Assembly: GCF_009765735.1 (NCBI RefSeq) | Contig: NZ_LMUW01000221.1 | Span: 167,586 to 231,585, forward strand | DNA length: 64,000 bases | From: Xenophilus sp. L33 | Lineage (GTDB): Bacteria > Pseudomonadota > Gammaproteobacteria > Burkholderiales > Burkholderiaceae_C | Direction: 5' to 3' | Shown here: piece by piece, positions 8,259 to 16,278 of the stretch | Layout: each line of letters starts with the position of its first letter | How positions within the stretch are numbered: position 1 is the stretch's first letter | Position numbers and translations under genes: made by a program | The notes under the pieces: generated by a model | The model's database searches: none | What the model was told of the DNA's origin: nothing | Seen by the model: only the letters and a program-made list of their open reading frames with translations

Positions 8259-8958
8259 CCTCCAGCCGCTGCAGGAACTTGGTCATCTCGAGCACCGCGG
8301 CGTCGGCGTCGCGGGCCCGCAGGTGCGTCATGAGGCGGCGCCGCGAAGGCAGGGTGTAGGGGTTCTCGCTCGGGCCGATGCCCTTGATGAACTGGGCCAG
8401 CACTTCCATCATCCCTTCCATCGTGATCTGGATGATCGGGTTGCGGGTGGAGGTGGCCAGCAGCGTGTGGAACTCGCGATGCAGCCGCGCGCGCTCGTCG
8501 AAGTTGCCGGCCTTCTGGGCGCGGGTGGCGGCCTCGATGTTGGCTTCGAGCGCCTGCAGGTCTTCTTCGGTGAGCCGTTCGCAGGCCACGCGGACCACGA
8601 TCGCGCTGAGCCAGATGCGGGCTTCGGTGAGCTGCTCCGGCGTGATCGCGCCGAGGTGATAGAGGTCGCGCAGCCCGTTGACGATCACGCCCGAGCTGCC
8701 CGGCAGCACGAAGGCGCCGCCGGTGGCGCCCTTGCGCAGCTCGATCATGCCGGACAGCTCCAGCGCCCGGAGCGCCTCGCGCAGCGTGTTGCGGCTGACG
8801 TTGAACTTGGCCGACAGGCCGCGCTCGGCCGGCAACCGGTCGCCGGGCTTGAGCTTGCCGCTGGCCACCAGCTCCCGGATCTGCGCCGCGATCTCCTCGA
8901 AGGCGCGCTGCGGCGTGATGGGCGCAAAGCCCAGGGCGGAGACGGTGGCTTCTTTCAT
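8218..8958 (-). CDS. FadR-type GntR regulator (second copy)
   Basis: This 246-residue regulator has a winged helix-turn-helix at about residues 20-85 (SGKLKPGDRLPAERGLS, VSRNTLREALRALE), then an FCD domain. Unlike the copy at 3961 it keeps the FCD metal-ligand pattern ARLHREFHTLLATSTRN, so it can probably bind a metal and a carboxylate ligand. It is the last gene on the leftward strand after the thiolase, Zn-ribbon and NIPSNAP genes, 86 bp downstream of the latter. It may control that unit or the genes around it. No clear operator is visible directly upstream. Confidence 0.92.
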   Translation of the reverse strand: MKEATVSALGFAPITPQRAFEEIAAQIRELVASGKLKPGDRLPAERGLSAKFNVSRNTLREALRALELSGMIELRKGATGGAFVLPGSSGVIVNGLRDLYHLGAITPEQLTEARIWLSAIVVRVACERLTEEDLQALEANIEAATRAQKAGNFDERARLHREFHTLLATSTRNPIIQITMEGMMEVLAQFIKGIGPSENPYTLPSRRRLMTHLRARDADAAVLEMTKFLQRLEVKYLDLWNERQKK

Positions 8959-9044
8959 GCGGGCGCGGGGTCCGGTGGAGGAAATGAGAAGCGCTGGATT
9001 CTACCGACTGGCCCCGAGCGGCCGGATCGGGTTTGCGCGGCGGA

Positions 9045-9371
9045 TCACTTCACCGAGAAGGGCACCGCGGCAAGGATCTCGTTGGTGATCTTGGCCACCG
9101 TCGGGCCGTCCTTCTCGCTCTCGACCAGCGCCTTGGCCCAGTCCGGATCGAGGCGGAACGCACCCCAGGCCTTGTCGCGCGCGTCGTGCGATTCCCATTG
9201 CAGCAGGTACTTCAACTGCAGGTTGTCGTCGCCGATGGCGGTGGTATAGATCGGGCCCTGCATCTTGAAGCCGTGCTTCTCGAACAGGCCCAGGGTCGTC
9301 GTCTTGAAGCGGTTGAGCACCACCGGCAGCTTGTTGGGCATGCAGGTGTAGGTGCGGAATTCGTAGAACAT
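9045..9371 (-). CDS. NIPSNAP family protein (copy 1)
   Basis: This 108-residue dimeric alpha/beta-barrel-type protein begins MFYEFRTYTCMPNKLP and has the NIPSNAP signatures R-T-Y near the N-terminus and QWESHDARDKAW in the middle. NIPSNAP proteins are small ferredoxin-fold proteins often found beside ring-hydroxylating or BVMO pathways; their reaction is unclear. It is co-directional with the Zn-ribbon protein and thiolase genes. A second, divergent NIPSNAP gene lies at 13959. Confidence 0.9.
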   Translation of the reverse strand: MFYEFRTYTCMPNKLPVVLNRFKTTTLGLFEKHGFKMQGPIYTTAIGDDNLQLKYLLQWESHDARDKAWGAFRLDPDWAKALVESEKDGPTVAKITNEILAAVPFSVK

Positions 9372-9407
9372 CGAAAGACTCCTTCGGTTGAGAGTTGGGA
9401 TGCGTCG

Positions 9408-9830
9408 TCAGATCGGACGCGAAGCGAACAGCGGGCCGTCCTCGAACTGCAGCACGACCACCTGCATGGGGATGCCGCATTCGAAAGCCTTGCCCGGCTG
9501 CTCGATCATGCGCGTGGCGATGCGCAGCCCGATGTCGAGGTCGACCACGCACAGCGCGTAGGGCGCCTCGACCGTGAAGACCTTCGGCGCCGAATGCACC
9601 CGGGTCCACGAATAGAGCGTGCCGCGGCTGCTGAAATCCTTCCAGGCCATCTTGTCGGACCAGCAGTGCGGGCAGATCGGCTTCGGCGGGAAGGTGAACT
9701 TGCCGCAGCTCTCGCAGCAGGTGGTCTGCCAGCGGCCCTGGGCGAGGCCGCCCCAGAAGGGCTCGGTGAACTTGGAGACGCGCGGCGGATAGGAACGCGG
9801 GCGCGCCACGGGAATGATTTCGAGAGTCAT
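9408..9830 (-). CDS. Zn-ribbon/OB-fold protein (DUF35), thiolase partner
   Basis: This 140-residue protein has a rubredoxin-like zinc ribbon with two CxxC pairs (CCESCGKFTFPPKPICPHC) at about residues 38-56, then an OB-fold domain (GTLYSWTRVHSAP). DUF35 proteins form complexes with SCP2-type thiolases or aldolases, as in steroid side-chain and cholate degradation (Ltp2/DUF35), and help bind acyl-CoA. The ATG overlaps the stop of the thiolase gene (ATGA), which implies coupled translation and a shared complex. Confidence 0.92.
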   Translation of the reverse strand: MTLEIIPVARPRSYPPRVSKFTEPFWGGLAQGRWQTTCCESCGKFTFPPKPICPHCWSDKMAWKDFSSRGTLYSWTRVHSAPKVFTVEAPYALCVVDLDIGLRIATRMIEQPGKAFECGIPMQVVVLQFEDGPLFASRPI

Positions 9831-11020
9831 CGTACGGCCTCCAGCACGTGCATCAGGGCGGCGTTGTAGTTGCCGAGCTCGCCGGTGGTGAGCGTCAGGC
9901 GGGCGTCCTTCACCTGGCGTTCGCCGGCGCGGTTGAAGAGCTGGTCGCAGACCTCGACCATGTTGTAGAGCGAGGTCACGTACGCCGGATGGCCGCGCGA
10001 GGTGAGCCCGCCGGAAGTCGAGATCGGTATCCGGCCGCCCAGCTTCGTCTGGCCCTCGGCGGCCGCCGGTGCACCCTGGCCGCGGCCGAAGAAGCCGACC
10101 GCCTCGCTCACCAGCACCTCGACGATGGTGCAGGGCGCGTAGAACTCGGCGAAGCTCATGTCGGCGGCACCGACGCCGGCCTGCTTGTAGGCGTCGGCGG
10201 CGGCGTTCCTGGCGGCGATCAGCGCGGTCATGTCGTTGGGCACCTCGTTGATCTGATGCGAGCCGTCGTGGCAGAAGCCGCGGCCGCGCACCAGCGCGTA
10301 GGGTCGGCCGAGACTCTTGGCGACTTCCTCGGAGGCCAGCACCAGGCAGGCCGCGCCGTCGCTGCGGCCGGGCACGTCGTAGAGGCCGAGCGGCTCGACG
10401 ATCGGCCGCTGCGCCAGCACCTCGTCCAGCGTGATCGGCTTCCTGAACTGGGCCAGCGGATTGAGCGACGCATGGTGGCGGTTCTTGACCGCGACCGCGC
10501 CGAACTGCTCGCGGGTGGCGCCGTAGTCGTGCATGTAGCGCATCGCGTCCATGGCGTACCAGGAAATCGGGATGAAGCCGCCGCTCGCCTGGAAGTCGAC
10601 GTCGCCGGTGGTGCGCATGCTGCTCATCGAGTGCTCGACCGCGGGCGTCGCCGACTCCATGTTGATGCCCAGCGCCAGCCCGACGTCGGCGCGGCCGAGC
10701 AGGATGTCGTTGCAGGCCTGGTCGAAGGCGAGGGCGCCGGTCATGCCGTTGCCCATCACTTCCATCACGTTGCCCGAGCAGGGCAGGCGCAGGTGGCTCA
10801 CCAGGAAGGTGTGGAAGTACTTCTGCAGCGTGTAGGGCCGCGGCACGGTGAAGACCAGGCTCTGGATGTCCTTCTTCTCGACGCCGGCGTCGGCCACCGC
10901 GTCGACGATCAGGCGGGTCATGATTTCCTGTTCCAGCACCTGCAGCGGCTCGTCGCTTCGGGTCTGGTGCTTGCCCACTGGAATGGCGCTGGTGCCGACG
11001 ATGGCAACCCTTCTGGTCAT
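9827..11020 (-). CDS. SCP2/SCPx-type thiolase or thiolase-like aldolase
   Basis: This is a 397-residue thiolase-fold protein. The start ATG 11020 has a GGAG ribosome site 8 nt upstream, while the in-frame ATG at 11044 has none. N-terminal RRVAIVGTSAIPVGKHQ and C-terminal SGGLTSRGHPAYVTSLYNMVE match the lipid-transfer thiolase branch. In that branch the classic nucleophile Cys region is modified (LRLPCSGNVMEVMGNG), and DUF35-bound members act as retro-aldolases on branched side-chain CoA esters. The gene overlaps the DUF35 gene by 4 bp, and NIPSNAP follows. Transcription starts in the 175-bp divergent region with two operators. The call of SCP2-type is strong; thiolase versus aldolase activity is open. 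Confidence 0.9.
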   Translation of the reverse strand: MTRRVAIVGTSAIPVGKHQTRSDEPLQVLEQEIMTRLIVDAVADAGVEKKDIQSLVFTVPRPYTLQKYFHTFLVSHLRLPCSGNVMEVMGNGMTGALAFDQACNDILLGRADVGLALGINMESATPAVEHSMSSMRTTGDVDFQASGGFIPISWYAMDAMRYMHDYGATREQFGAVAVKNRHHASLNPLAQFRKPITLDEVLAQRPIVEPLGLYDVPGRSDGAACLVLASEEVAKSLGRPYALVRGRGFCHDGSHQINEVPNDMTALIAARNAAADAYKQAGVGAADMSFAEFYAPCTIVEVLVSEAVGFFGRGQGAPAAAEGQTKLGGRIPISTSGGLTSRGHPAYVTSLYNMVEVCDQLFNRAGERQVKDARLTLTTGELGNYNAALMHVLEAVR

Positions 11021-11073
11021 ACTGGAGTCTCCGGACTGGGCCATGGAATGGCGACCGGCGCAGTATATCCATT

Positions 11074-11088
11074 AATGGACAGACCATT
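11074..11088. promoter_or_regulatory. Operator AATGG-ACAGA-CCATT
   Basis: A perfect inverted repeat that extends to 7-bp arms, TTAATGG/CCATTAA (11072-11090), lies in front of the leftward thiolase unit. A TATACT-like -10 on the minus strand (11067-11062) sits beside it. It has the same arms and spacing as the sites at 3859 and 4864. Confidence 0.72.
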
Positions 11089-11119
11089 AATAGGGTCGAT
11101 CCGATGCGATCACGCCAGG

Positions 11120-11149
11120 TTGACAGAAGCGGCCTGTTTCGGTTAGATT
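11120..11149 (+). promoter_or_regulatory. Promoter of the flavin reductase-FCD/BVMO operon
   Basis: TTGACA at 11120-11125 is followed after 18 bp by TAGATT at 11144-11149 (or TTAGAT at 17 bp). The operator at 11147-11161 overlaps the end of the -10 box. This is the same arrangement as in front of the amidohydrolase gene. Confidence 0.68.
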
Positions 11150-11161
11150 GGTAATACCATT
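11147..11161. promoter_or_regulatory. Operator ATTGGT-AAT-ACCATT
   Basis: An inverted repeat with one mismatch shares the string TGGTAATACCATT with the operator at 4864-4878. It overlaps the -10 element of the rightward operon. With the site at 11074 it frames the divergent promoter region. Confidence 0.75.
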
Positions 11162-11195
11162 GAGTCGTTCTTTGGTTCCCCAGGAGTCCTCTTCC

Positions 11196-12206
11196 ATGCC
11201 CGAATCCGTCACCGATGCCGTTCCCGCTCCCGCGGCGGAGGCGGCCGCCGCCTTCGACGTCCGGGCCTTCCGCAATGCGCTGGGCAGCTTCCCGACCGGG
11301 GTCGCGGTCATCACCACCACCGGCGCCGACGGCCGCCCGGTGGGCCTGACCTGCAATTCCTTCAGCTCGGTCTCGCTCGAGCCGCCGCTGGTGTCGTGGG
11401 GCCTGCGCATCAACAGCAAGAGCCTGGAAAGCTTCCAGCGTGCCGGGGCCTTCGCGATCAACATCCTGGCCGAGGATCAGACCCATCTTTCCGGCCGCTT
11501 CGCCAGCAGCAGCATCGCCGACAAGTTCGAGGGCGTCGCCTGGCGCCCGGGCCTGCAGGGGCTGCCGGTGCTGGAAGACTGCGTCGCCACCTTCGAATGC
11601 GTCAAGTTCGCCGAGCACCTGGCCGGCGACCACGTGCTGTTCCTGGGCGAGGTGCGTCGCTTCGACCATGGCCGCCATGAAGACTCGCTGGTGTTCTACA
11701 AGGGCGCCTACATGATGCTGACCCAGTCGTTGCGCGAACTGGCGGCGCGCGGCCAGGTCGATCCTCACAACCTCGACCAGGCCCGCCGCCTGGTCAACTG
11801 CATGCTGCTGCGCCTGGCCTGCGAGAACGGCCAGGAAGAAGACTTCGACGCCATCGAGCGCAACATCCTGGAGATCGAGGCCTACGAGGTGCCGGCCGAC
11901 CGCGAGAAGCGCGCCGAGGCCAGCCTGGAGTTCTTCCGCCTGATCACCAAGGCTGCCCGCAACGAGGTGCTGGTGGTGGTGTCCGAGACGCTCACCAACA
12001 TCATCCGCCAGGTGCTCAAGGCCGAGCCGTCGCTCAAGTACCGGCCCGAGCTGGTGCCGGTGCGCAAGAAGATCCTGCACCACCTGCGCCAGCGCGACGC
12101 CGACCAGGCCGAGCAGGAGATGACTTTCTATTTCGACGAAATGCGCCGCGGCGCGGCGGCCATCGCGGCCGCCCAGGCCGCGGGCCAAGGAACCACCACC
12201 CCATGA
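11196..12206 (+). CDS. Flavin reductase fused to a FadR-type FCD ligand-binding domain
   Basis: This is a 336-residue fusion. Residues about 20-172 are a complete flavin-reductase-like FMN-binding split barrel of the HpaC type: FRNALGSFPTGVAVITT, GLTCNSFSSVSLEPPLVSW, FAINILAEDQ and LFLGEV. Residues 173-325 are an FCD domain that closely matches the regulator at 3961 (shared LTQSL, RLACE, FFRLI, ARNEVL, RPELVPVR; about half the aligned residues identical by eye). There is no winged helix, so it should not bind DNA. ATG 11196 has AGGAG 9 nt upstream; the ATG at 11148 lies in the operator. The stop overlaps the next start (ATGA). It probably supplies reduced flavin, possibly gated by a pathway ligand, but the nearby BVMO uses NADPH directly, so the client oxygenase is unknown. 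Confidence 0.9.
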   Translation: MPESVTDAVPAPAAEAAAAFDVRAFRNALGSFPTGVAVITTTGADGRPVGLTCNSFSSVSLEPPLVSWGLRINSKSLESFQRAGAFAINILAEDQTHLSGRFASSSIADKFEGVAWRPGLQGLPVLEDCVATFECVKFAEHLAGDHVLFLGEVRRFDHGRHEDSLVFYKGAYMMLTQSLRELAARGQVDPHNLDQARRLVNCMLLRLACENGQEEDFDAIERNILEIEAYEVPADREKRAEASLEFFRLITKAARNEVLVVVSETLTNIIRQVLKAEPSLKYRPELVPVRKKILHHLRQRDADQAEQEMTFYFDEMRRGAAAIAAAQAAGQGTTTP

Positions 12207-13975
12207 CTGCCCCCTCTTCCTCCCAAGCCCTGGCGTCCGAATGCGACGTGCTGGTCATCGGCGCCGGCGCCGGCGGCCTGTCGACCGCGATCACCGCGGC
12301 CAAGAACGGCCTCGACGTCGTCGTGGTCGAGAAGGCGCCGGTCTTCGGCGGCACCGCCGCCTTCTCGGGCGGGGTGCTCTGGATCCCGCGCAGCCTGCAT
12401 GCGGCCAAGGCCAACATCCAGGACCCGCGCGAAGCCGTCATGCGCTACATGCGCGCCGAGACCGGCGAGCATTTCGATGCCGCCGCGGTCGACGCCTTCG
12501 TCGACCGCGGTCCCGAGATGGTCGAGTTCTTCGAGCGCGAGACCGCGGTCAAGTTCATCCCGACGCTCTACCCCGACTACCACCCGAACGTCGACGGCGG
12601 CGTCGACATCGGCCGCTCGATCCTGGCCGCGCCCTACGACATCCGCGGCCTCGGCGCCGACATGGCGCGGCTGCGGCCGCCGCTGCAGACCATCACCTTC
12701 ATCGGGATGATGTTCAACTCGTCGAACGCCGACCTGAAGCACTTCTTCAACGTCACCAAGTCGCTCAAGTCGGCCACTTACGTGGCCAAGCGGCTGGTCA
12801 ATCACGTGAAGGAACTGGCGCTGTACCGGCGCGGCGTGCAGGTCACCAGCGGCAACGCGCTGGCGGCGCGCCTCGCGAAGTCGGCGCTCGACCTGAAGGT
12901 CCCGATCCACACCAGCACCGGCGCCAAGGAACTGATCATCGAGAACGGCCGCGTGGTCGGCGCGGTGGTGCAGGGCGCGAGCGGCACGCAGCGCGTGATG
13001 GCGCGCAAGGCGGTGGTGCTGGCCGCGGGCGGCTTCGCCCACGACGTCGAGCGCATCGCCCGCGCCTATCCGCACCTGCGGCGCGGCGGCGAGCACTTCT
13101 CGCCGGTGCCGGTCGAGAACACCGGCGACGGCTCGCGCATGGCCGAGCAGGCCGGGGGCTCGGTGCCGATCCGCTACACCTCGGCGGCGGCCTGGATGCC
13201 GACCTCGAAGGTGCCGCTGGGCAATGGCCGCTTCGGCGCCTTCCCGCACCTGCTGGACCGCTACAAGCCCGGCATCATCGGCGTGCTGCGCAACGGCCGC
13301 CGCTTCACCAACGAATCCAATTCGTACCACGACGTCGGCGCCGCGATGATCGAGGCCTGCGCGGGCGAGAAGGAAACCGCGATGTGGCTGGTCTGCGACC
13401 AGGCCACCATCAGCAAGTACGGCCTCGGCTACGCCAAGCCGGCGCCGCTGCCGCTGGCGCCGCTGGTGCGCAACGGCTACCTGGTCAAGGGCGCGACCCT
13501 GGCCGAGCTGGCGAAGAACGCGGGCATCGACGCCGCCGGCCTCGAAGCCACGGTGCGCAAGTACAACGAGACCGCGGTGCGCGGCGAGGACGCCGAATTC
13601 GGGCGCGGCACCACCTCCTTCAACCGCTACCTGGCCGACCCGGAAAACAAGCCCAACCCCTGCGTCGCGCCGGTGGGCAACGGGCCCTACTACGCGCTCA
13701 AGGTGGTGGTCGGCGACCTCGGCAGCTTCGACGGCATCCGCACCGATGTCGCCGGCCGCGTGCTGGCCCAGGACGGCCAGCCGATCGCCGGCCTCTACGC
13801 GGCGGGCAACGACCGCGCCAGCGTGATGGGCGGCAACTACCCGGGCGCCGGCATCACGCTGGGGCCGATCATGACCTTCGGCTACCTCACCGCGCGCCAC
13901 ATCGCCGGGCTGGAGCCGCAACTGGTGAAGACCAACCCGCAAGACAAGGTGCAGGCCGATGCCGTTCCAGCCTAA
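12203..13975 (+). CDS. 3-ketosteroid dehydrogenase-like flavoprotein (copy 1)
   Basis: This 590-residue flavoprotein is about the size of 3-ketosteroid delta-1-dehydrogenases. The N-terminal FAD fold is DVLVIGAGAGGLSTAITAAK, followed by VVEKAPVFGGTAAFSGG. C-terminal YAAGNDRASVMGGNYPGAGITLGPIMTFGY matches the family FAD/substrate segment. Enzymes of this family introduce a C=C bond next to a ring ketone with FAD as hydride acceptor. The start overlaps the flavin reductase-FCD stop by 4 bp, and the end overlaps the NIPSNAP gene by 17 bp, so co-translation is likely. Steroid itself is not proven; other cyclic ketones are possible. Confidence 0.9.
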   Translation: MTAPSSSQALASECDVLVIGAGAGGLSTAITAAKNGLDVVVVEKAPVFGGTAAFSGGVLWIPRSLHAAKANIQDPREAVMRYMRAETGEHFDAAAVDAFVDRGPEMVEFFERETAVKFIPTLYPDYHPNVDGGVDIGRSILAAPYDIRGLGADMARLRPPLQTITFIGMMFNSSNADLKHFFNVTKSLKSATYVAKRLVNHVKELALYRRGVQVTSGNALAARLAKSALDLKVPIHTSTGAKELIIENGRVVGAVVQGASGTQRVMARKAVVLAAGGFAHDVERIARAYPHLRRGGEHFSPVPVENTGDGSRMAEQAGGSVPIRYTSAAAWMPTSKVPLGNGRFGAFPHLLDRYKPGIIGVLRNGRRFTNESNSYHDVGAAMIEACAGEKETAMWLVCDQATISKYGLGYAKPAPLPLAPLVRNGYLVKGATLAELAKNAGIDAAGLEATVRKYNETAVRGEDAEFGRGTTSFNRYLADPENKPNPCVAPVGNGPYYALKVVVGDLGSFDGIRTDVAGRVLAQDGQPIAGLYAAGNDRASVMGGNYPGAGITLGPIMTFGYLTARHIAGLEPQLVKTNPQDKVQADAVPA

Positions 13976-14297
13976 GAAGCTCGTCGACCATCGCATCTAC
14001 ACGATCAAGCTGCGCAAGATGCCCGAGTTTCTCGAGGTGTTCGATCGCCTCGCGATGCCGGTGCTGCTGCAGACGCTGGGCAACCCGCTCGGCTTCTACG
14101 TGAGCCAGGTCGGCCCGCTCAACCAGATGGTCCACCTGTGGGGCTACGACGACCTGGCCGACTACGAACGGCGCAGCAACGCGCGCGACACCCATCCGGA
14201 CTTCCCGGCCTACCTGGCGGCCTCCGAACACCTGATCACGGCGCAGGAGACGCGCCTGGTCAAGTGGATCGACCTGCCGAGCATGCGAACCCAGTGA
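13959..14297 (+). CDS. NIPSNAP family protein (copy 2)
   Basis: This 112-residue protein has the core VDHRIYTIKLRKMPEFLEVFDRLAMPVL, with the R-x-Y signature, and the mid-segment MVHLWGYDDLADYERR. It is distinct from the copy at 9045, which lies in the divergent operon. It overlaps the end of the dehydrogenase gene by 17 bp and is followed 30 bp later by the Baeyer-Villiger monooxygenase gene. A small accessory or isomerase-like role in ring oxidation is suggested by position only. Confidence 0.9.
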   Translation: MPFQPKKLVDHRIYTIKLRKMPEFLEVFDRLAMPVLLQTLGNPLGFYVSQVGPLNQMVHLWGYDDLADYERRSNARDTHPDFPAYLAASEHLITAQETRLVKWIDLPSMRTQ

Positions 14298-14327
14298 TCC
14301 CGTGAACAAGCAAAGAAGGAAAGAGAC

Positions 14328-15941
14328 ATGAGCAGCCCCACACCCGCAAGCTACGACGCCGTGATCGTCGGCGCCGGCTTCGCCGGTATCTACCAGTTGT
14401 ACAGCCTGCGCAAGATCGGCATGACCGCACGCGTGCTGGAGGCCGGCTCCGGCATCGGCGGCACCTGGTTCTGGAATCGCTACCCCGGCGCGCGCTGCGA
14501 CGTCGAGAGCCTGGACTATTCCTATTCCTTCGACGACCAGCTCCAGCAGGAATGGGACTGGAGCGAGCGCTACGCCACGCAGCCGGAGATCCTGCGCTAC
14601 GTGCACGAGGTCGCGCGGCGCTTCGACCTGATGCGCGACATCCAGCTGAACGCCCGCGTCACCGAGGCCCACTTCAACGAAGGCACCGGCCGCTGGGACG
14701 TGGCGACCGCGGCCGGCGACCGCTTCACCGCGACCTACGTGATCATGGCCACGGGCTGCCTGTCGATCCCGCAGGCGCCGAAATTCCCGGGGCTCGAAAG
14801 CTTCAAGGGCCGCTGGCACCACAGCGCCGACTGGCCGGCCGGCGGCGTCGACTTCAAGGGCCAGAAGGTCGGGCTCATCGGCACCGGCTCGAGCGGCGTG
14901 CAGATGGCGCCGATCATCGCCGAGCAGGCCGACCACCTCACCGTGTTCCAGCGCACTGCCAACTTCAGCGTGCCGGCCCAGAACGAGCCGCTCACGCCGG
15001 AAGTCCTGGCCGAGGTCAAGCGCCACTACGGCGAGCGACGCAAGCTCGCGCTGGACACGGCCACCGGCCACTTCCTGATCGCCAACGACAAGTCGGCGAT
15101 GGAAGTGACCGAGGAAGAACGGCAGAAGGAATTCGAATTCCGCTGGCGCGGGGCCGGCGGCGGCTTTCGCATGCTGCGCGCCTTCAACGACCTGCTGCTC
15201 AACAAGCAGTCCAACGAGAAGGCGGCCGACTTCGTGCGCGGCAAGATCCGCGCGATCGTCAAGGACCCGGTCAAGGCCGACCTGCTCTGCCCGAAGAGCG
15301 ACCTGCCCTTCGGCACCAAGCGGCTGTGCGTCGACAGCGACTACTACGAGACCTTCAACCGGCCGAACGTGGACCTGGTCGACGTCAAGGCCGACCCGAT
15401 CATCGAGGTCACGCCGACCGGGCTGCGCACGAAATCTCGCGAATACCAGCTGGACACGATCGTGTTCGCCACCGGCTTCGACGCGATGACCGGCGCGCTG
15501 ACCTCGATCGACGTGCGCGGCCGCGACGGCGCGAGCCTGCGCGACAAGTGGGAGCACGGCCCGCGCACCTACCTCGGCCTCGCGGTCGCGGGCTTCCCGA
15601 ACATGTTCGTGCTGGCCGGCCCTGGCAGCCCCTCGGTGCTGAGCAACATGGTCCATTCGATCGAGCTGCACGTCGACTGGCTCACCACCTGCCTGAGCAG
15701 GCTGCGCGCCGAGGGCAAAACCACCATCGAGGCCAGCCAGCCGGCCGAGGACCAGTGGGTCGCGCACGTCAACGAGATCGCCGACCGCACCCTCTACCCG
15801 ACCGCCAACTCCTGGTACATGGGCGCCAACGTGCCGGGCAAGCCGCGGGTGTTCATGCCCTACGTGGCGGGCGTGCCGGCGTATCGGAAGATCGTGAACG
15901 AGGTGGCCGAGAAGGGGTACGAGGGCTTCGCGACGGCTTGA
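14328..15941 (+). CDS. Type I Baeyer-Villiger monooxygenase
   Basis: This 537-residue flavin monooxygenase has two dinucleotide folds: FAD-binding IVGAGFAGIYQLY near the N-terminus and NADPH-binding GLIGTGSSGVQ near residue 185. Between them lies the exact type I BVMO fingerprint FxGxxxHxxxW (FKGRWHHSADW, residues 159-169). A second ATG motif, IVFATGFDAMTG, is also typical. The enzyme inserts oxygen next to a ketone and yields esters or lactones, as cyclohexanone or steroid monooxygenases do. It is the last gene of the operon with the flavin reductase fusion, a dehydrogenase and NIPSNAP, so it probably opens a ring of the same substrate. It meets the ferredoxin gene head-on with a 6-bp gap. 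Confidence 0.95.
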   Translation: MSSPTPASYDAVIVGAGFAGIYQLYSLRKIGMTARVLEAGSGIGGTWFWNRYPGARCDVESLDYSYSFDDQLQQEWDWSERYATQPEILRYVHEVARRFDLMRDIQLNARVTEAHFNEGTGRWDVATAAGDRFTATYVIMATGCLSIPQAPKFPGLESFKGRWHHSADWPAGGVDFKGQKVGLIGTGSSGVQMAPIIAEQADHLTVFQRTANFSVPAQNEPLTPEVLAEVKRHYGERRKLALDTATGHFLIANDKSAMEVTEEERQKEFEFRWRGAGGGFRMLRAFNDLLLNKQSNEKAADFVRGKIRAIVKDPVKADLLCPKSDLPFGTKRLCVDSDYYETFNRPNVDLVDVKADPIIEVTPTGLRTKSREYQLDTIVFATGFDAMTGALTSIDVRGRDGASLRDKWEHGPRTYLGLAVAGFPNMFVLAGPGSPSVLSNMVHSIELHVDWLTTCLSRLRAEGKTTIEASQPAEDQWVAHVNEIADRTLYPTANSWYMGANVPGKPRVFMPYVAGVPAYRKIVNEVAEKGYEGFATA

Positions 15942-15947
15942 GCCGCC

Positions 15948-16274
15948 TCACAACTGCGGATCCGCGACCTCCACCACGATCCCGTCGAGCGCCGCGCTCA
16001 TCGGCAGCTGGCAGCACAGCCGGCTGAGCGGCCGCCTCGGCGCCGAGGTCATCTCCAGCATGTCCTGCTCGCGCGGCGCGATCGGCGGGCAGGCCTCGGC
16101 CCACGCCGCGTCGACATAGACGTGGCAGGTGCCGCAGGCCAGGTGGCCGCCGCATTCGCCGACGATCTCGTCGATGCCCTGGTCGATGGCGGCGCGCATC
16201 AGCGAAGTGCCTTCGCGCACCTCCAGGGTCTTCCGGCTGCCGTCGGGGCGGACGAAGGTCGCGCGGTATTTCAT
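15948..16274 (-). CDS. [2Fe-2S] ferredoxin of the putidaredoxin/adrenodoxin type
   Basis: This 108-residue ferredoxin has cluster ligands C41, C47 and C50 in ECGGHLACGTCH, and the fourth ligand is C88 in SRLCCQL, the same spacing as in putidaredoxin-like proteins. It is 4 bp downstream of the P450 gene on the same strand and should pass electrons to it. A class I P450 system also needs an NADH:ferredoxin reductase, and none is encoded in the window. Confidence 0.94.
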   Translation of the reverse strand: MKYRATFVRPDGSRKTLEVREGTSLMRAAIDQGIDEIVGECGGHLACGTCHVYVDAAWAEACPPIAPREQDMLEMTSAPRRPLSRLCCQLPMSAALDGIVVEVADPQL

Positions 16275-16278
16275 GGCT

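Noticed and set aside
11148-11195. Earlier ATG start of the flavin reductase-FCD fusion
   Set aside because: It lies within the operator and next to the -10 box, and has no ribosome site; ATG 11196 has AGGAG at proper distance.
9408-12188. A 926-codon minus-strand frame that joins other sequence to the Zn-ribbon protein
   Set aside because: Only the last 140 codons (from ATG 9830) are a real gene. The upstream part runs through operators and antisense to the thiolase and fusion genes.
12203-13975. Naming this gene kstD and calling the island a cholesterol pathway
   Set aside because: Ring-degradation genes (kshAB, hsaABCD) and mce-like uptake genes are absent; the family is broader than ketosteroids.
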